A stretch of 64,000 nucleotides of DNA from Sphingomonas edaphi (GTDB lineage Bacteria; Pseudomonadota; Alphaproteobacteria; Sphingomonadales; Sphingomonadaceae): positions 372,001 to 436,000 of the forward strand of contig NZ_QXTF01000002.1 of NCBI RefSeq assembly GCF_003583725.1, in the 5' to 3' direction. Shown here piece after piece: positions 24,554 to 33,523 of the stretch (positions are counted from its first letter, which is position 1; every line of letters starts with the position of its first letter). The translations under genes and the position numbers were made by a program. Below the pieces are notes generated by a model. That model was not told where the DNA came from and searched no databases. It worked only from the letters and a program-made list of their open reading frames with translations.

Positions 24554-24979
24554 TTACGGACGCTTTTTTAGTTCGTCCCTGATCTCGGTAAGCAGGTCGA
24601 CTTCGGTCGGACCGGCGGGAGCTTCTTCCCCGCGCTTCATGATCTTGTTCGCATAACGCACGAGCAGGAAGATGATGAAAGCGAGGATCAGGAAGTTAAT
24701 CAGTACGGTCAGAAACTGGCCCCACCCAAGGACGGGAACGCCAGCGGCTTTCAACTCGGCATAGTTTGCGGGATTCCCCGCGAAGGTGTCGGGGATGGGG
24801 CCCAGCGTCACAAAGTGACTGCTGAAATCCAGACCACCGAAAATCGCGCCGACGATTGGCATGATGATGTCACCAGTCAGGCTAGTTGCGATCGTGCCAA
24901 ATGCTGCGCCGATGATGACGGCGACGGCAAGGTCCAGCACGTTGCCCTTGGCAATGAAGGCCTTGAATTCGGAAAGCAT
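24554..24979 (-). CDS. mscL: Large-conductance mechanosensitive channel
   Basis: A 141-residue inner-membrane pentameric channel that opens on hypo-osmotic shock. The N-terminal amphipathic helix and TM1 ([44 protein letters not shown]) are diagnostic, as is TM2 ([22 protein letters not shown]) and the C-terminal helix ending [19 protein letters not shown] precedes ATG 24979; the open frame upstream to 25072 is not part of the family. Confidence 0.97.
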   Translation of the reverse strand: MLSEFKAFIAKGNVLDLAVAVIIGAAFGTIATSLTGDIIMPIVGAIFGGLDFSSHFVTLGPIPDTFAGNPANYAELKAAGVPVLGWGQFLTVLINFLILAFIIFLLVRYANKIMKRGEEAPAGPTEVDLLTEIRDELKKRP

Positions 24980-25102
24980 GACTTTTCCCCCGAAGTCGAT
25001 GGAAGGGACGTCTATCCTGTGTCTGTTCGCCGACAATTGAAAGGGGCGAGACATCGCCTTACCTATCGCCAAGGCACTTTTGCCCGCATGGGGGTTTTTT
25101 TC

Positions 25103-25702
25103 ATGACCGCACTTCGCCGCTTTGGACTTCTCGCTCCGGCCGCCGCGCTCAGCGTTGCGGGCTGCGGCCTCAACTCGGTCCCGACGGCCGAGGAAAACGT
25201 CAACGCGAAATGGGCGGACGTGCAGAGCGAATATCAGCGCCGCTCTGACCTTATTCCCAACTTGGTCGCGACCGTGAAGGGCTATGCCCAGCAGGAGAGC
25301 AAGGTTCTGATCGAAGTAACGCAGGCCCGCGCCGATGCGGGGCGCGTCCAGCTTAGCGCCGCGGATCTCGACGATCCCGAAAAGGTTCGCGCCTTCAATG
25401 ACGCGCAGAATCGCCTGACGCAGGCGATTATTCCGCTGCAGCGCCTCCAGGAAGCCTATCCCGACCTGAAGTCGAACACGAATTTCCTGACCCTGCAGTC
25501 ACAGATCGAAGGCACGGAAAATTCGATCCTCGTTGCTCGCCGCGATTATAATGAGGCGGTACAGGCCTATAATACCCGAATCCGCACTTTCCCCGACGCG
25601 ATCGGCGCGAAGATTTTCTACGGAGCAAAGCCGAAGGTTCCGTTCGAAGCGGCGGCCGGGGCGCAGGAAGCGCCAAAGGTCGATTTCAACACCGCGGGCT
25701 AA
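25103..25702 (+). CDS. lemA: LemA family protein
   Basis: A 199-residue envelope protein with a lipoprotein-like N-terminus ([16 protein letters not shown]). The conserved LemA core follows: [29 protein letters not shown], then [54 protein letters not shown]. It opens a lemA-TPM-TPM-NUDIX operon, the usual neighbourhood. Function is unsettled (membrane or stress related). Start ATG 25103 is preceded by GGGGG; an ATG five codons upstream is possible. Confidence 0.93.
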   Translation: MTALRRFGLLAPAAALSVAGCGLNSVPTAEENVNAKWADVQSEYQRRSDLIPNLVATVKGYAQQESKVLIEVTQARADAGRVQLSAADLDDPEKVRAFNDAQNRLTQAIIPLQRLQEAYPDLKSNTNFLTLQSQIEGTENSILVARRDYNEAVQAYNTRIRTFPDAIGAKIFYGAKPKVPFEAAAGAQEAPKVDFNTAG

Positions 25703-25703
25703 G

Positions 25704-26522
25704 ATGGCTCGCATTTTTGTCGCGCTGTGGCTGGCGGTCCTTGTGGTCGTCAGCCCCGCCCATGCGCAGACCTTTCCCAAGCTTACGGGCCGGGTCGTGG
25801 ACCAGGCTCAGTTGCTGACCCCAGCCCAGGTCATCGACATCACCTCAAAGTCCGAAGCGCTCGAAGCTGCGTCGGGGCGGCAATTTGTCGTTGCGACCGT
25901 GAACAGCCTCGAAGGACGGACTATCGAAGACTATGGCTACCGGCTGGGTCGTGAATGGGGGATCGGTCAGAAGGAGGAGGACGACGGCGTCATCCTCCTC
26001 GTCGCACCCAACGAGCGCAAGGTGCGGATCGAGACCGGATATGGAGCGCGCGTGTTCCTGACCGATGCGGTTTCTAGCGTCATCATCCGCGAAAGCATCC
26101 TGCCGCGCTTCAAGCAGGGTGACATGGGGGGCGGGATTGTCGCCGGCGCGGACAAGATCATCGAAATGATGCAGCTTCCGCCTGAAGAGGCAGCCCGCCG
26201 CGCCGAACAGATCGGTGCCACAGAAGTGAAGCGGGAGCGCAGCGGCGTCGGCTTCATCCCGGTCATTTTCATAGTCGTCTTTTTCTTCATCATCATTGGT
26301 TCGATCGCCAGCAGGGCCGGCGGGAAACGCTATCGCCGACGTAAGGGAGGAATCGATCCTTGGGTGGTTCTGTGGGGCCTCAACGAAATTAGTCGCGCAT
26401 CACGTGGTGGCGGCGGCTGGGGCGGAGGCGGCGGTAGCTGGGGCGGGGGAGGCGGCGGCTTCGGCGGCTTCTCCGGCGGCGGCGGATCGTTTGGCGGCGG
26501 CGGCGCTTCAGGGGGATGGTAA
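25704..26522 (+). CDS. TPM-domain membrane protein with Gly-rich tail
   Basis: A 272-residue protein with signal peptide MARIFVALWLAVLVVVSPAHA and a TPM (YgcG/TPM_phosphatase) domain (residues 27-150: LTGRVVDQAQLLTPAQ .. VNSLEGRTIEDYGYRLGREWGIGQKEEDDGVILLVAPNERKVRIETGYG). A membrane helix (VGFIPVIFIVVFFFIIIGSI) and a tail of Gly/Ser/Trp repeats ending GGGGASGGW follow. It begins one base after the lemA stop codon and is the usual LemA partner. The exact role is unknown. Confidence 0.92.
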   Translation: MARIFVALWLAVLVVVSPAHAQTFPKLTGRVVDQAQLLTPAQVIDITSKSEALEAASGRQFVVATVNSLEGRTIEDYGYRLGREWGIGQKEEDDGVILLVAPNERKVRIETGYGARVFLTDAVSSVIIRESILPRFKQGDMGGGIVAGADKIIEMMQLPPEEAARRAEQIGATEVKRERSGVGFIPVIFIVVFFFIIIGSIASRAGGKRYRRRKGGIDPWVVLWGLNEISRASRGGGGWGGGGGSWGGGGGGFGGFSGGGGSFGGGGASGGW

Positions 26523-27193
26523 TGCTGAAATTGACCGAGGCCGATCACGCCCGGGTGAGTGCTGCCATTGCCGAGGCGGAAGCGAAAAGCGATGGCGAGA
26601 TTATCGCCATTTCGGCCGATCAGTCCGATGCCTATCACGATGTCGGCCTGCATTATGCAGTGCTCGTGCTCTTTATCGTTCTGGCCTTTTTCGCCGCTTG
26701 GCCGCACCAGCTGGAGCTGTGGTGGAGCTGGTTGATGGGCTGGAGCGCAGAGCCTGGTCTCCGCCAGCTGTTGACGCTCCTGCTCGGCATTGCGTTGCTC
26801 AAATTCCTGGTCGCGCTGTTCTTGATGAAGTGGCGTCCGCTCCGCCTGTTCCTGACGCCGGCAACCACCAAGACGCGTCGCGTCAGGCGCCGCGCCATCA
26901 TGCTGTTCAAGACCGGTGCGGAACGTCGGACGGTCGGGCGTACCGGTATCCTGATCTATCTTTCGATGGGGGAGCACCGCGCGGAAATAGTCGGCGATGA
27001 AGCGATCACCGCGGTCACGACTCCCGAGACTTGGGGAGAGGCGATGGCAACGCTGATTACCCATGTGAAGGATGGACGACCGGCCGATGGAATTGTCGCC
27101 GCGGTGGAACTGATAGGAGAAGTGCTAGCTGAGCATTTTCCGAAAAGCCACGAAGACACCAACGAGATTCCCGACAAGCTGATCGAGCTGTGA
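26522..27193 (+). CDS. Second TPM-domain membrane protein
   Basis: A 223-residue protein. The N-terminal half of the TPM fold (LTEADHARVSAAIAEAEAKSDGEIIAIS) is followed by two membrane segments (residues about 45-65 and 85-105). The second half then follows (RRRAIMLFKTGAERRTVGRTGILIYLSMGEHRAEIVGDEAITAVTTPETW). The ATG at 26522 overlaps the previous stop (TAATG) with GGGGG seven bases upstream; ATG 26516 lies too close to that site. It resembles the TPM proteins paired with YgcG-type genes. Confidence 0.9.
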   Translation: MLKLTEADHARVSAAIAEAEAKSDGEIIAISADQSDAYHDVGLHYAVLVLFIVLAFFAAWPHQLELWWSWLMGWSAEPGLRQLLTLLLGIALLKFLVALFLMKWRPLRLFLTPATTKTRRVRRRAIMLFKTGAERRTVGRTGILIYLSMGEHRAEIVGDEAITAVTTPETWGEAMATLITHVKDGRPADGIVAAVELIGEVLAEHFPKSHEDTNEIPDKLIEL

Positions 27194-27705
27194 GCGGCAT
27201 CGTCGAGTGGGAAGGCAAGTGGATCCGCATCGTCCGCGATGGACGGTGGGAGTTTGTCGAACGCTGTGGCGGTGTCCATGCGGTCGTCATCCTCGCGGAA
27301 CATGAGGGCAAGGTGATCCTGGTCGAACAGGCGCGAGTCCCCCTCGGAAACCGAAAATGCCTCGAATTGCCGGCAGGCCTGGTCGGCGACGAGGATCCGG
27401 GCGCGACAGTCGAGGACACCGCGATCAAGGAATTGGAGGAAGAAACGGGCTTCACAGCGACGCATGTTGAGCGCCTGGGCGAATTTTTCAGTTCGCCCGG
27501 CATGGTGGCCGAGGGATTTACCTTGGTCCGCGCGAATGGGCTGACACGCATCGGCGATGGCGGAGGCACGGAGCATGAAGAGATCGAAGTTCACTTGGTC
27601 CCTCGCCCTGACGTTGCCGCCTTTGTCGAGCAAAAGCGCGCTGAAGACTGCGCTATCGACGTAAAGCTACTGCTGCTGCTTGGGAGTGAATTTGGTCGAC
27701 CCTGA
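27190..27705 (+). CDS. NUDIX hydrolase, ADP-ribose-pyrophosphatase type
   Basis: A 171-residue hydrolase with a full Nudix box: G63-Lx4-E .. KELEEETGF (GLVGDEDPGATVEDTAIKELEEETGF), preceded by ELPAG as in ADP-ribose pyrophosphatases. It starts with GTG overlapping the previous stop by four bases (GTGA), so it is cotranslated with the TPM gene. It probably clears nucleoside-diphosphate sugars such as ADP-ribose; its substrate is not fixed by sequence. Confidence 0.88.
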   Translation: MSGIVEWEGKWIRIVRDGRWEFVERCGGVHAVVILAEHEGKVILVEQARVPLGNRKCLELPAGLVGDEDPGATVEDTAIKELEEETGFTATHVERLGEFFSSPGMVAEGFTLVRANGLTRIGDGGGTEHEEIEVHLVPRPDVAAFVEQKRAEDCAIDVKLLLLLGSEFGRP

Positions 27706-27787
27706 CAGCCGCTTGTCGAAACGGTTGCCCTGAGTTCAGCCGCTTCCCGCTAGGCCCTCGCGCGAGAGTCCATTCGGGGAGAATATC

Positions 27788-29920
27788 TTGAAAACGATCC
27801 TTTTGAGCAGCGCTGCTGCTTTTGCCATGCTTGCAGCCGTGCCGGCGTTCGCGCAGCCTGCTGCCGTACCGACCGCTGCCGTTTCGACCAATGTTCTGCT
27901 CCAGGATTGGACCGGGCCCTATGATGGGGTTCCGCCGTGGGACAAGGTGAAGCCGGAGCAATTCCCCGAAGCGCTCCAGGCCGGCATCGACGAAATGCTG
28001 CGCGAGATCGAGGCGATTGCATCCAACAAGGATACGCCCACCTTCGCAAACACGATCGAGGCGATGGAAAAGTCGGGACAGAAACTCGACCGGGTGACAT
28101 CCGTGTTCGGCGTCATGACCGACAATATGTCGACGCCGGCCTACCAGGCGCTCGACAAGGAATGGTCGCCTAAGCTGTCGGCGGCCTATGACAAGATCAA
28201 CCTCAACGGCGCACTTTTCGAGCGCATCCAGGATCTCTACAACAAGAAGGGCGAGCTGGGCCTCGACGCCAAGCAGGATCGCCTTCTGACGCGGACCTAT
28301 GAGGGCTTCGTGCGGCGGGGTGCGAAGCTCAATGCGGAACAGAAGTCGCAGCTCACTGCCTACAACCAGCAGCTCGCGTCGGCATTTTCCGAGTTCAATT
28401 CGCGCCTGCTTGCCGACGAAGGGACCTTTACCCAAGCGACCGCGGCCGAGCTGGCCGGCGTCCCGCAAGACGTGAAGGACGCTGCGGCGGCAGCGGCGAA
28501 GGAAGCCGGTCTTCCCGCTGGCAGCTTTGCCATTCGCAACACACGCTCCGCGGTGGAACCGGTACTGAGCTTTGCCACCAACCGCGCTCTTCGCCAGAAG
28601 GTGTGGACTGCTTTCGCCAATCGCGGCGACAACGGCAACGCCAGCGACAACAATGCGCTCATCGCGAAGATCGTTAAACTTCGCGCCGATCGCGCGCACC
28701 TTCTCGGCTACAAGACCCACGCCGACTGGCGGATGCAGGACACGATGGCCAAATCACCCGCCAAGGCGATGGAGCTGATGATGCGCGTCTGGCCCGCCGC
28801 CGTTGCTCGCGTAAAGGAAGAGGTCGCGGACCAGATGACCTTCGCGAAGAAGGACGGGCTTCAGCATATCGAGCCGTGGGATTATCGGTTCTATCAGGAG
28901 AAGGTCCGCAAGGCGAAGTACGACCTCAGCCAGGACGAGATCAAACCCTACTTCCAGTTGGATAATCTGGTGAAGGGAATGTTCTGGTCGGCGGAGCAGC
29001 TCTACGACCTGAGGTTCACGGAAAACACCGGCAAGGTCCCGGTATTCCAGCCCGACGTTCGTACCTTCGAAGTGACAAATGCGAAGACGGGCGACGTCAT
29101 CGGGCTATTTTACTTCGACACCTACGCTCGGACCGGCAAGCGATCAGGTGCTTGGGCAACGACCTATCGCAGTCGCGCGCGCCTTCTGGATGACAATATC
29201 GTCCTGGGTTCAAACAACAATAACTTCACCAAGCCCGCTGCCGGACAGCCCGTGCTCATCAGCCTCGATGATGCATCGACGCTGTGGCACGAATTCGGCC
29301 ACGCAATTCACTACTACCTCAGTGACGTGAAATACCCGTCACTGGGCGGCTCGCCCCGTGACTTCGTGGAATATCCGAGCCAGGTGAACGAGAATTGGCT
29401 GCTGACCCGTCCTGTGCTCGACAAGTTTGCGCGCCACTACAAGACCGGTGAAGCGATGCCCGACGCGCTTGTGAAGAAGATTGAGGCATCGGATAGCTTC
29501 AACCAGGGCTTTGCCACGGTCGAGTATCTATCGTCTGCGCTGGTCGACATGAAGCTGCACACCAAGGAAGATGGCGTGGTTGATCCTGACGCGTTCGAAA
29601 AGGCGACACTGGCCGAACTGGGCATGCCCAAGGAAATGGTCATGCGCCATCGCCTTCCGCAGTTCGGGCACCTCTTCTCGTCCGACAGCTATTCGGCCGG
29701 CTATTACAGCTACCTTTGGTCGGAAACGATGGACGCTGATACCTGGGCGGCGTTCGACGCGGCGGGGAACCCCTACGACCGCAAGATCGCCGACGGGTTC
29801 CGCACCTTCCTCCTGTCCACGGGCAACGAGACCGACCGGGCGGAAGCCTATCGCCAGTTCCGCGGCCGCGATCCGGACGTGAAGGCTCTGCTGAAGCGGC
29901 GCGGCTTCCCGACTAACTAG
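27788..29920 (+). CDS. M3-family zinc peptidase (Dcp/oligopeptidase type), exported
   Basis: A 710-residue metallopeptidase starting at TTG 27788 with GGGGAG upstream and a signal peptide (LLSSAAAFAMLAAVPAFAQ). The catalytic HExxH is LWHEFGHAIHYYL near residue 503, with the third ligand Glu in the following FVEYPSQVNENWL. The N-terminal helices and the C-terminal SYLWSETMDADTWAAFDAAGNPYDR are typical of peptidyl-dipeptidase Dcp. It likely degrades oligopeptides in the periplasm. It overlaps the convergent cNMP-binding gene by eight bases. Confidence 0.93.
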   Translation: MKTILLSSAAAFAMLAAVPAFAQPAAVPTAAVSTNVLLQDWTGPYDGVPPWDKVKPEQFPEALQAGIDEMLREIEAIASNKDTPTFANTIEAMEKSGQKLDRVTSVFGVMTDNMSTPAYQALDKEWSPKLSAAYDKINLNGALFERIQDLYNKKGELGLDAKQDRLLTRTYEGFVRRGAKLNAEQKSQLTAYNQQLASAFSEFNSRLLADEGTFTQATAAELAGVPQDVKDAAAAAAKEAGLPAGSFAIRNTRSAVEPVLSFATNRALRQKVWTAFANRGDNGNASDNNALIAKIVKLRADRAHLLGYKTHADWRMQDTMAKSPAKAMELMMRVWPAAVARVKEEVADQMTFAKKDGLQHIEPWDYRFYQEKVRKAKYDLSQDEIKPYFQLDNLVKGMFWSAEQLYDLRFTENTGKVPVFQPDVRTFEVTNAKTGDVIGLFYFDTYARTGKRSGAWATTYRSRARLLDDNIVLGSNNNNFTKPAAGQPVLISLDDASTLWHEFGHAIHYYLSDVKYPSLGGSPRDFVEYPSQVNENWLLTRPVLDKFARHYKTGEAMPDALVKKIEASDSFNQGFATVEYLSSALVDMKLHTKEDGVVDPDAFEKATLAELGMPKEMVMRHRLPQFGHLFSSDSYSAGYYSYLWSETMDADTWAAFDAAGNPYDRKIADGFRTFLLSTGNETDRAEAYRQFRGRDPDVKALLKRRGFPTN

Positions 29921-30572
29921 TTGGGGCCGCGGCCCGGTTCATGGCCTCCAGCTTTTCGCGGAGGCTGATGGTGAAGCCATGTTCAAGGGCGTGGCGCGCG
30001 TCGGGGTTGGCAGCCAGATAGGCGTTCAACGCCTGCCCCTGCGCGCACCAGAACCGGCTCGGCGCGGTCAGGGTGACGGTCGCGGTTGCCGGCGCATCGC
30101 CCAGCACCGTGGCCTCCCCGATCAATTGGCCGGCCCCGACCCGCCCGACGAGGTGGCCGTGGGCACGTACCTCCGCCTCGCCGGTTACCAAATAAAAAAG
30201 TTGCGTGGCGTGCTGTCCCTCGCGGGTCAGCACGTCGCCCGGCCGACCGTCGATCCAGTAGCCTTGGTCCAGCAAGCGGCGGGCCTGTGCCCGGCCAAGT
30301 CCCTCAAGCGGACCATACAGCATCGCTTCCTCATCCTTGGAAAAACGGGCAGCCCGGTCAGCCCCAAGGACGCTCGCGACCTGCACTGCGGCCACAACGA
30401 GGATGATCAGGGGAACGATGCCGCCCATCATTCCGTGCGCCTCAAGCCCGTAGGCAAGGCCGAACGCCCCCGCCAGACCGATCATCAGGTGACTACTCAG
30501 CCGGGAACGGCCGAGCAGGCTGGCCAGCGCGGCAATGAAGATGACGATGTACAGGAACAGCATCACCGTCAT
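29913..30572 (-). CDS. Membrane protein with a cyclic-nucleotide-binding domain
   Basis: A 219-residue protein. Three hydrophobic N-terminal segments (residues 3-75: MLFLYIVIFIAALASLLG.. GIVPLIILVVAAVQVASVLG) recall Popeye-like membrane anchors. The C-terminal cNMP-binding fold follows (ARRLLDQGYWIDGRPGDVLTREGQHATQLFYLVTGEAEVRAHGHLVGRVGAGQLIGEATVLGDAPATATVTLTAP). The phosphate-binding cassette is GAGQLIGEATVLGDAPATATV, with Glu present but no typical Arg. It is the last gene of the operon with a CHASE2 cyclase, so it is a candidate receptor for its product. Confidence 0.82.
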   Translation of the reverse strand: MTVMLFLYIVIFIAALASLLGRSRLSSHLMIGLAGAFGLAYGLEAHGMMGGIVPLIILVVAAVQVASVLGADRAARFSKDEEAMLYGPLEGLGRAQARRLLDQGYWIDGRPGDVLTREGQHATQLFYLVTGEAEVRAHGHLVGRVGAGQLIGEATVLGDAPATATVTLTAPSRFWCAQGQALNAYLAANPDARHALEHGFTISLREKLEAMNRAAAPTS

Positions 30573-30582
30573 GGCTTGCGGT

Positions 30583-31275
30583 CTATCCTTCCGAGCGGGC
30601 GCTGAACGTGTCGATCAGCACGTCGAGTTGGGCCTGGCAGTCAGCGCGGATCAAGCTCTGCGCCATTCCCTCAAGGCCGGAAGGAACCGGCGACAGCACC
30701 TTTAGCGTCAGCGTCGCCGGGGTCGACAATCCCGAAACCGTGATTCTTGCGCCCGACGTCGCGGGCAGCGCCGCCGGCCATGCAGCGATCGACTGGCCCG
30801 CCGCGAAATGAATCTCGGACTTGGCGCCGCTGGCCGCGTCGGTAAGCGTTACGTGAGCTTCAGATCCGCTGTTGGCGCGATACAATCCAAGATCGGCTGG
30901 ATTGGCAACGCAAACATTTCCGGACCGGTCGAGGTCAGCCTGCCAAACGCTCCGCGTGTTGGTTCCGCGGACTGCCCCGAGCCGCACACGCCGTACGCTG
31001 GTACCGGCGGTCGTCGCCGTCTTCACCGGCGCAGCGCTGGCCGATGCGCTGAAACTACCCGGACCCTGGAGCGAGCGTGTTCCCCGCGAATCAAGCAGCA
31101 CAATCGTGTCATTCGCCTTTAGCTTGAGCATGTGCGTATCGGGCAGAGCCTTTCCTGGAGGATAGGCGCCGGCGGACGGACCGGATGATCGAACCACCAA
31201 AACGGCGGCGGCAGCCGATGTGGAAACGAGAAGCGCGGCAGCGGCCGCAACCAAAGCCAAGCGAGCCATTGTCAT
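30583..31275 (-). CDS. Exported FecR-like protein in the cyclase operon
   Basis: A 230-residue protein with an N-terminal signal (MARLALVAAAAALLVSTSAAAAVLVV). The next part (ALPDTHMLKLKANDTIVLLDSRGTRSLQGPGSFSA) has the shape of a FecR/DUF-type beta domain seen beside CHASE2 cyclases. The rest has no motif I know, and two Cys (about residues 115 and 214) may form a disulphide. ATG 31275 overlaps the cyclase stop codon (ATGA). It probably sits in the periplasm and may modulate the CHASE2 sensor; that is inference. Confidence 0.72.
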   Translation of the reverse strand: MTMARLALVAAAAALLVSTSAAAAVLVVRSSGPSAGAYPPGKALPDTHMLKLKANDTIVLLDSRGTRSLQGPGSFSASASAAPVKTATTAGTSVRRVRLGAVRGTNTRSVWQADLDRSGNVCVANPADLGLYRANSGSEAHVTLTDAASGAKSEIHFAAGQSIAAWPAALPATSGARITVSGLSTPATLTLKVLSPVPSGLEGMAQSLIRADCQAQLDVLIDTFSARSEG

Positions 31276-33464
31276 TTCTCCGTCAGTGCGACCCCACCGC
31301 CAGGCCCTGCCTCCCGCAGGCGGCAGGCAAAGGCCGATAATGCGGCATCCTTATCATGGGTTAAGCAAATTTGCTCGATTTCGTCGAGCGCGGTGCGGTC
31401 ACCGGAATCGAACCTGTCCCATAGTTGGCCGAGCCGGGCCCGAAGCGTTGGGTCGAAGTTCGGCACGGGTTCCCACACGACCACGGGTGTTGAGCGGCCT
31501 GACAAAATGATGCGGCCCATAGGGCGAAACACATCGAGGGTCGTGCGGCTTTTTGCGTCGTCACTGACCAGCGCAACGGTCTTTAAATATTTGTTGGCGC
31601 CCTCCAGCCGCGCAGCGCAGTTCATTGCATCGCCCAGCGCGGTATAGCTCAGCCGGCCTTCGCCACCGAAGTTGCCAACGACCGCATCTCCGAAATGAAG
31701 CCCGGCGCGCGTCCGGCCTAGTGGCGCACCGGCCTCATGATGCGTCTCGGAAAACGTCTGCGTGAAGCGGTTCATGGCAAGCAGCGCATTGGCGGCGCGG
31801 TCGGCATCGTCGTCCCGTGCAATCGGCGCTCCCCAGAAAGCAACCACGGCATCGCCGACAAACTTGTCGATCGTGCCGCCATGATCGAGAACAATTTCAC
31901 TCATCCCGTCGAGATAAGCGTTGAGCAGGGTCGCTACCTTTTCCGGCGGCAGCCGGTGGCTCAACGCAGTGAATCCCTCGATGTCGGTAAACAAGGTGTA
32001 GATTGCCCGTTTTTCCCCAGTAAGCGACAGCTTGGCCGGATCGCGAAGGATTTGTGCCGCGATGTCACGCGGCAGATATTTGCCGAGCGCCGATTGCGCA
32101 TACCGCCGCTGCTCGGACCCGATCGCGCGTACCGCCGCCCCCGTCGCGGCGTAGGCCAGCGTCCAACCGCCAAGCCAACCGAACGCTGGAAGGCCATAGG
32201 TGTCGATGCCGCGCCATTCGAGCAGGAACGGCGTCCCAGCGAAGAAGATAAGTTGACCAAGCACCGCAAGGGCAACGACCCATGGCCTCACGTCCAGCAT
32301 TGCGGTGAACGCGCCGCACAGCACTACCAGCAATGCCAATGCCCACAGCGACACAGATCCGGCAGGGCGGGGCAAGCGGCCGTCGAGCAACTGGGCCAAC
32401 AAAGTTGCGTGAATTTCAAGGCCACTCATCGTCGGACCGTCGAGCCGCGTCGATGGAATCTCGAACTGGTCACGGTCGGGCAAGTCGCCGCCAATCAGGA
32501 CCACGCGACCGCGTACCTGGTCAGCCAACAGCGACGCCATTTCAGGGGAAGAGAATAAGTCGATAGGAAGCTTGGCAAAGACGGGCCTTTCCGGGTTTGC
32601 CGGAACCCGGAAATCTACGCTTCCATCATATTCGAACCCCTCGCGCGCACCCGCCAGGGCGAGCGGCATAAACTGGGGCAGGTCGTTCCGCATTGCCGGC
32701 CAGCGACGAAGGACGTTATCGCCATCCGCTTCGAATCGGACCGAAGTTCGCCGCACCTGGCTGCCCGCCAACTGCTTCGTCCATTCATCCATGAACTGCT
32801 GCTGCCATTGCTCGATCTCGGCGGGTGCAGAGGCGCGGGTTGCATACGCAAGCCAAACCGGCGTTCGCATCGATTGTAGCGCGGAAAGGAGTTGGTCGTC
32901 CTCGGGCTGTGGCTGGTCGATCAAAATATCGATCCCGATGGCCTTCGCCCCCATCGCGTCGATGCTGGTCAGCGCACGGGCAAGGATGGCCCGGTCAAGC
33001 GGCGAGCGCTTGGCCGTCGCCCGCAACGTATCCTGCGTATAGGGTACCAAGACGATGCGATCGTCCTGAACAATCTTCCGTCCGCGTTCACCGACGGCTT
33101 GACGTAGGTCGAACAGCGCGCGCTCCGCGTCCGTCGCTATGGGAATAGTTTGCCTCGGCTCGCCTGCGCGGGCCGGAAAGTGCCACTCAGCAGTGCCGTC
33201 GTCATCCGGTCCGACACTGACCGGGAGTTCCCAGCTGAACCGAGCGAAGAGTACTGCCCAGGCAATAATCAGCGTCGTGGCCAAGAGTCGCGCCATCGGT
33301 ACGCGGCGCAACTCACGCATCACGCCTTCCAGCGTCGGCCGATCTTCGTCCTGAAGCGGATCGGGGCCTGCAGCCCATAGGCGGCGCGGCTGGTCCACGC
33401 TCAGCGGTTTTCCCAAGACTTGCTGTCTCGCACGACCCTGACCCCCGACGTCCGCGCCGCTCAC
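31272..33464 (-). CDS. CHASE2-domain class III adenylate/guanylate cyclase
   Basis: A 730-residue membrane cyclase. One membrane segment near residue 60 is followed by a periplasmic CHASE2 sensor domain (about 100-370), two or three more segments (375-450), and the catalytic domain from about 495. Metal-binding Asp residues lie in FTDIEGFT and FVGDAVVAF, the substrate-selecting Lys in TIDKFVGDA, and Asn/Arg in AMNCAARL, so the site looks complete. Start GTG 33464 gives a 48-residue lead without homology; ATG 33320 (MRELRRVPMARLL) may be the real start. First gene of a three-gene operon. Confidence 0.9.
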   Translation of the reverse strand: MSGADVGGQGRARQQVLGKPLSVDQPRRLWAAGPDPLQDEDRPTLEGVMRELRRVPMARLLATTLIIAWAVLFARFSWELPVSVGPDDDGTAEWHFPARAGEPRQTIPIATDAERALFDLRQAVGERGRKIVQDDRIVLVPYTQDTLRATAKRSPLDRAILARALTSIDAMGAKAIGIDILIDQPQPEDDQLLSALQSMRTPVWLAYATRASAPAEIEQWQQQFMDEWTKQLAGSQVRRTSVRFEADGDNVLRRWPAMRNDLPQFMPLALAGAREGFEYDGSVDFRVPANPERPVFAKLPIDLFSSPEMASLLADQVRGRVVLIGGDLPDRDQFEIPSTRLDGPTMSGLEIHATLLAQLLDGRLPRPAGSVSLWALALLVVLCGAFTAMLDVRPWVVALAVLGQLIFFAGTPFLLEWRGIDTYGLPAFGWLGGWTLAYAATGAAVRAIGSEQRRYAQSALGKYLPRDIAAQILRDPAKLSLTGEKRAIYTLFTDIEGFTALSHRLPPEKVATLLNAYLDGMSEIVLDHGGTIDKFVGDAVVAFWGAPIARDDDADRAANALLAMNRFTQTFSETHHEAGAPLGRTRAGLHFGDAVVGNFGGEGRLSYTALGDAMNCAARLEGANKYLKTVALVSDDAKSRTTLDVFRPMGRIILSGRSTPVVVWEPVPNFDPTLRARLGQLWDRFDSGDRTALDEIEQICLTHDKDAALSAFACRLREAGPGGGVALTEK

Positions 33465-33523
33465 GACTCGTCGTGATGATCGCGGTTAACTTTCCGATAA
33501 AATCTTTTGCGTCGTGGCGCGAG

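Noticed and set aside
27653-28720. Long minus-strand open frame opposite the M3 peptidase gene
   Set aside because: It is antisense to a clear metallopeptidase and its translation has no recognisable fold; high GC content creates such shadows.
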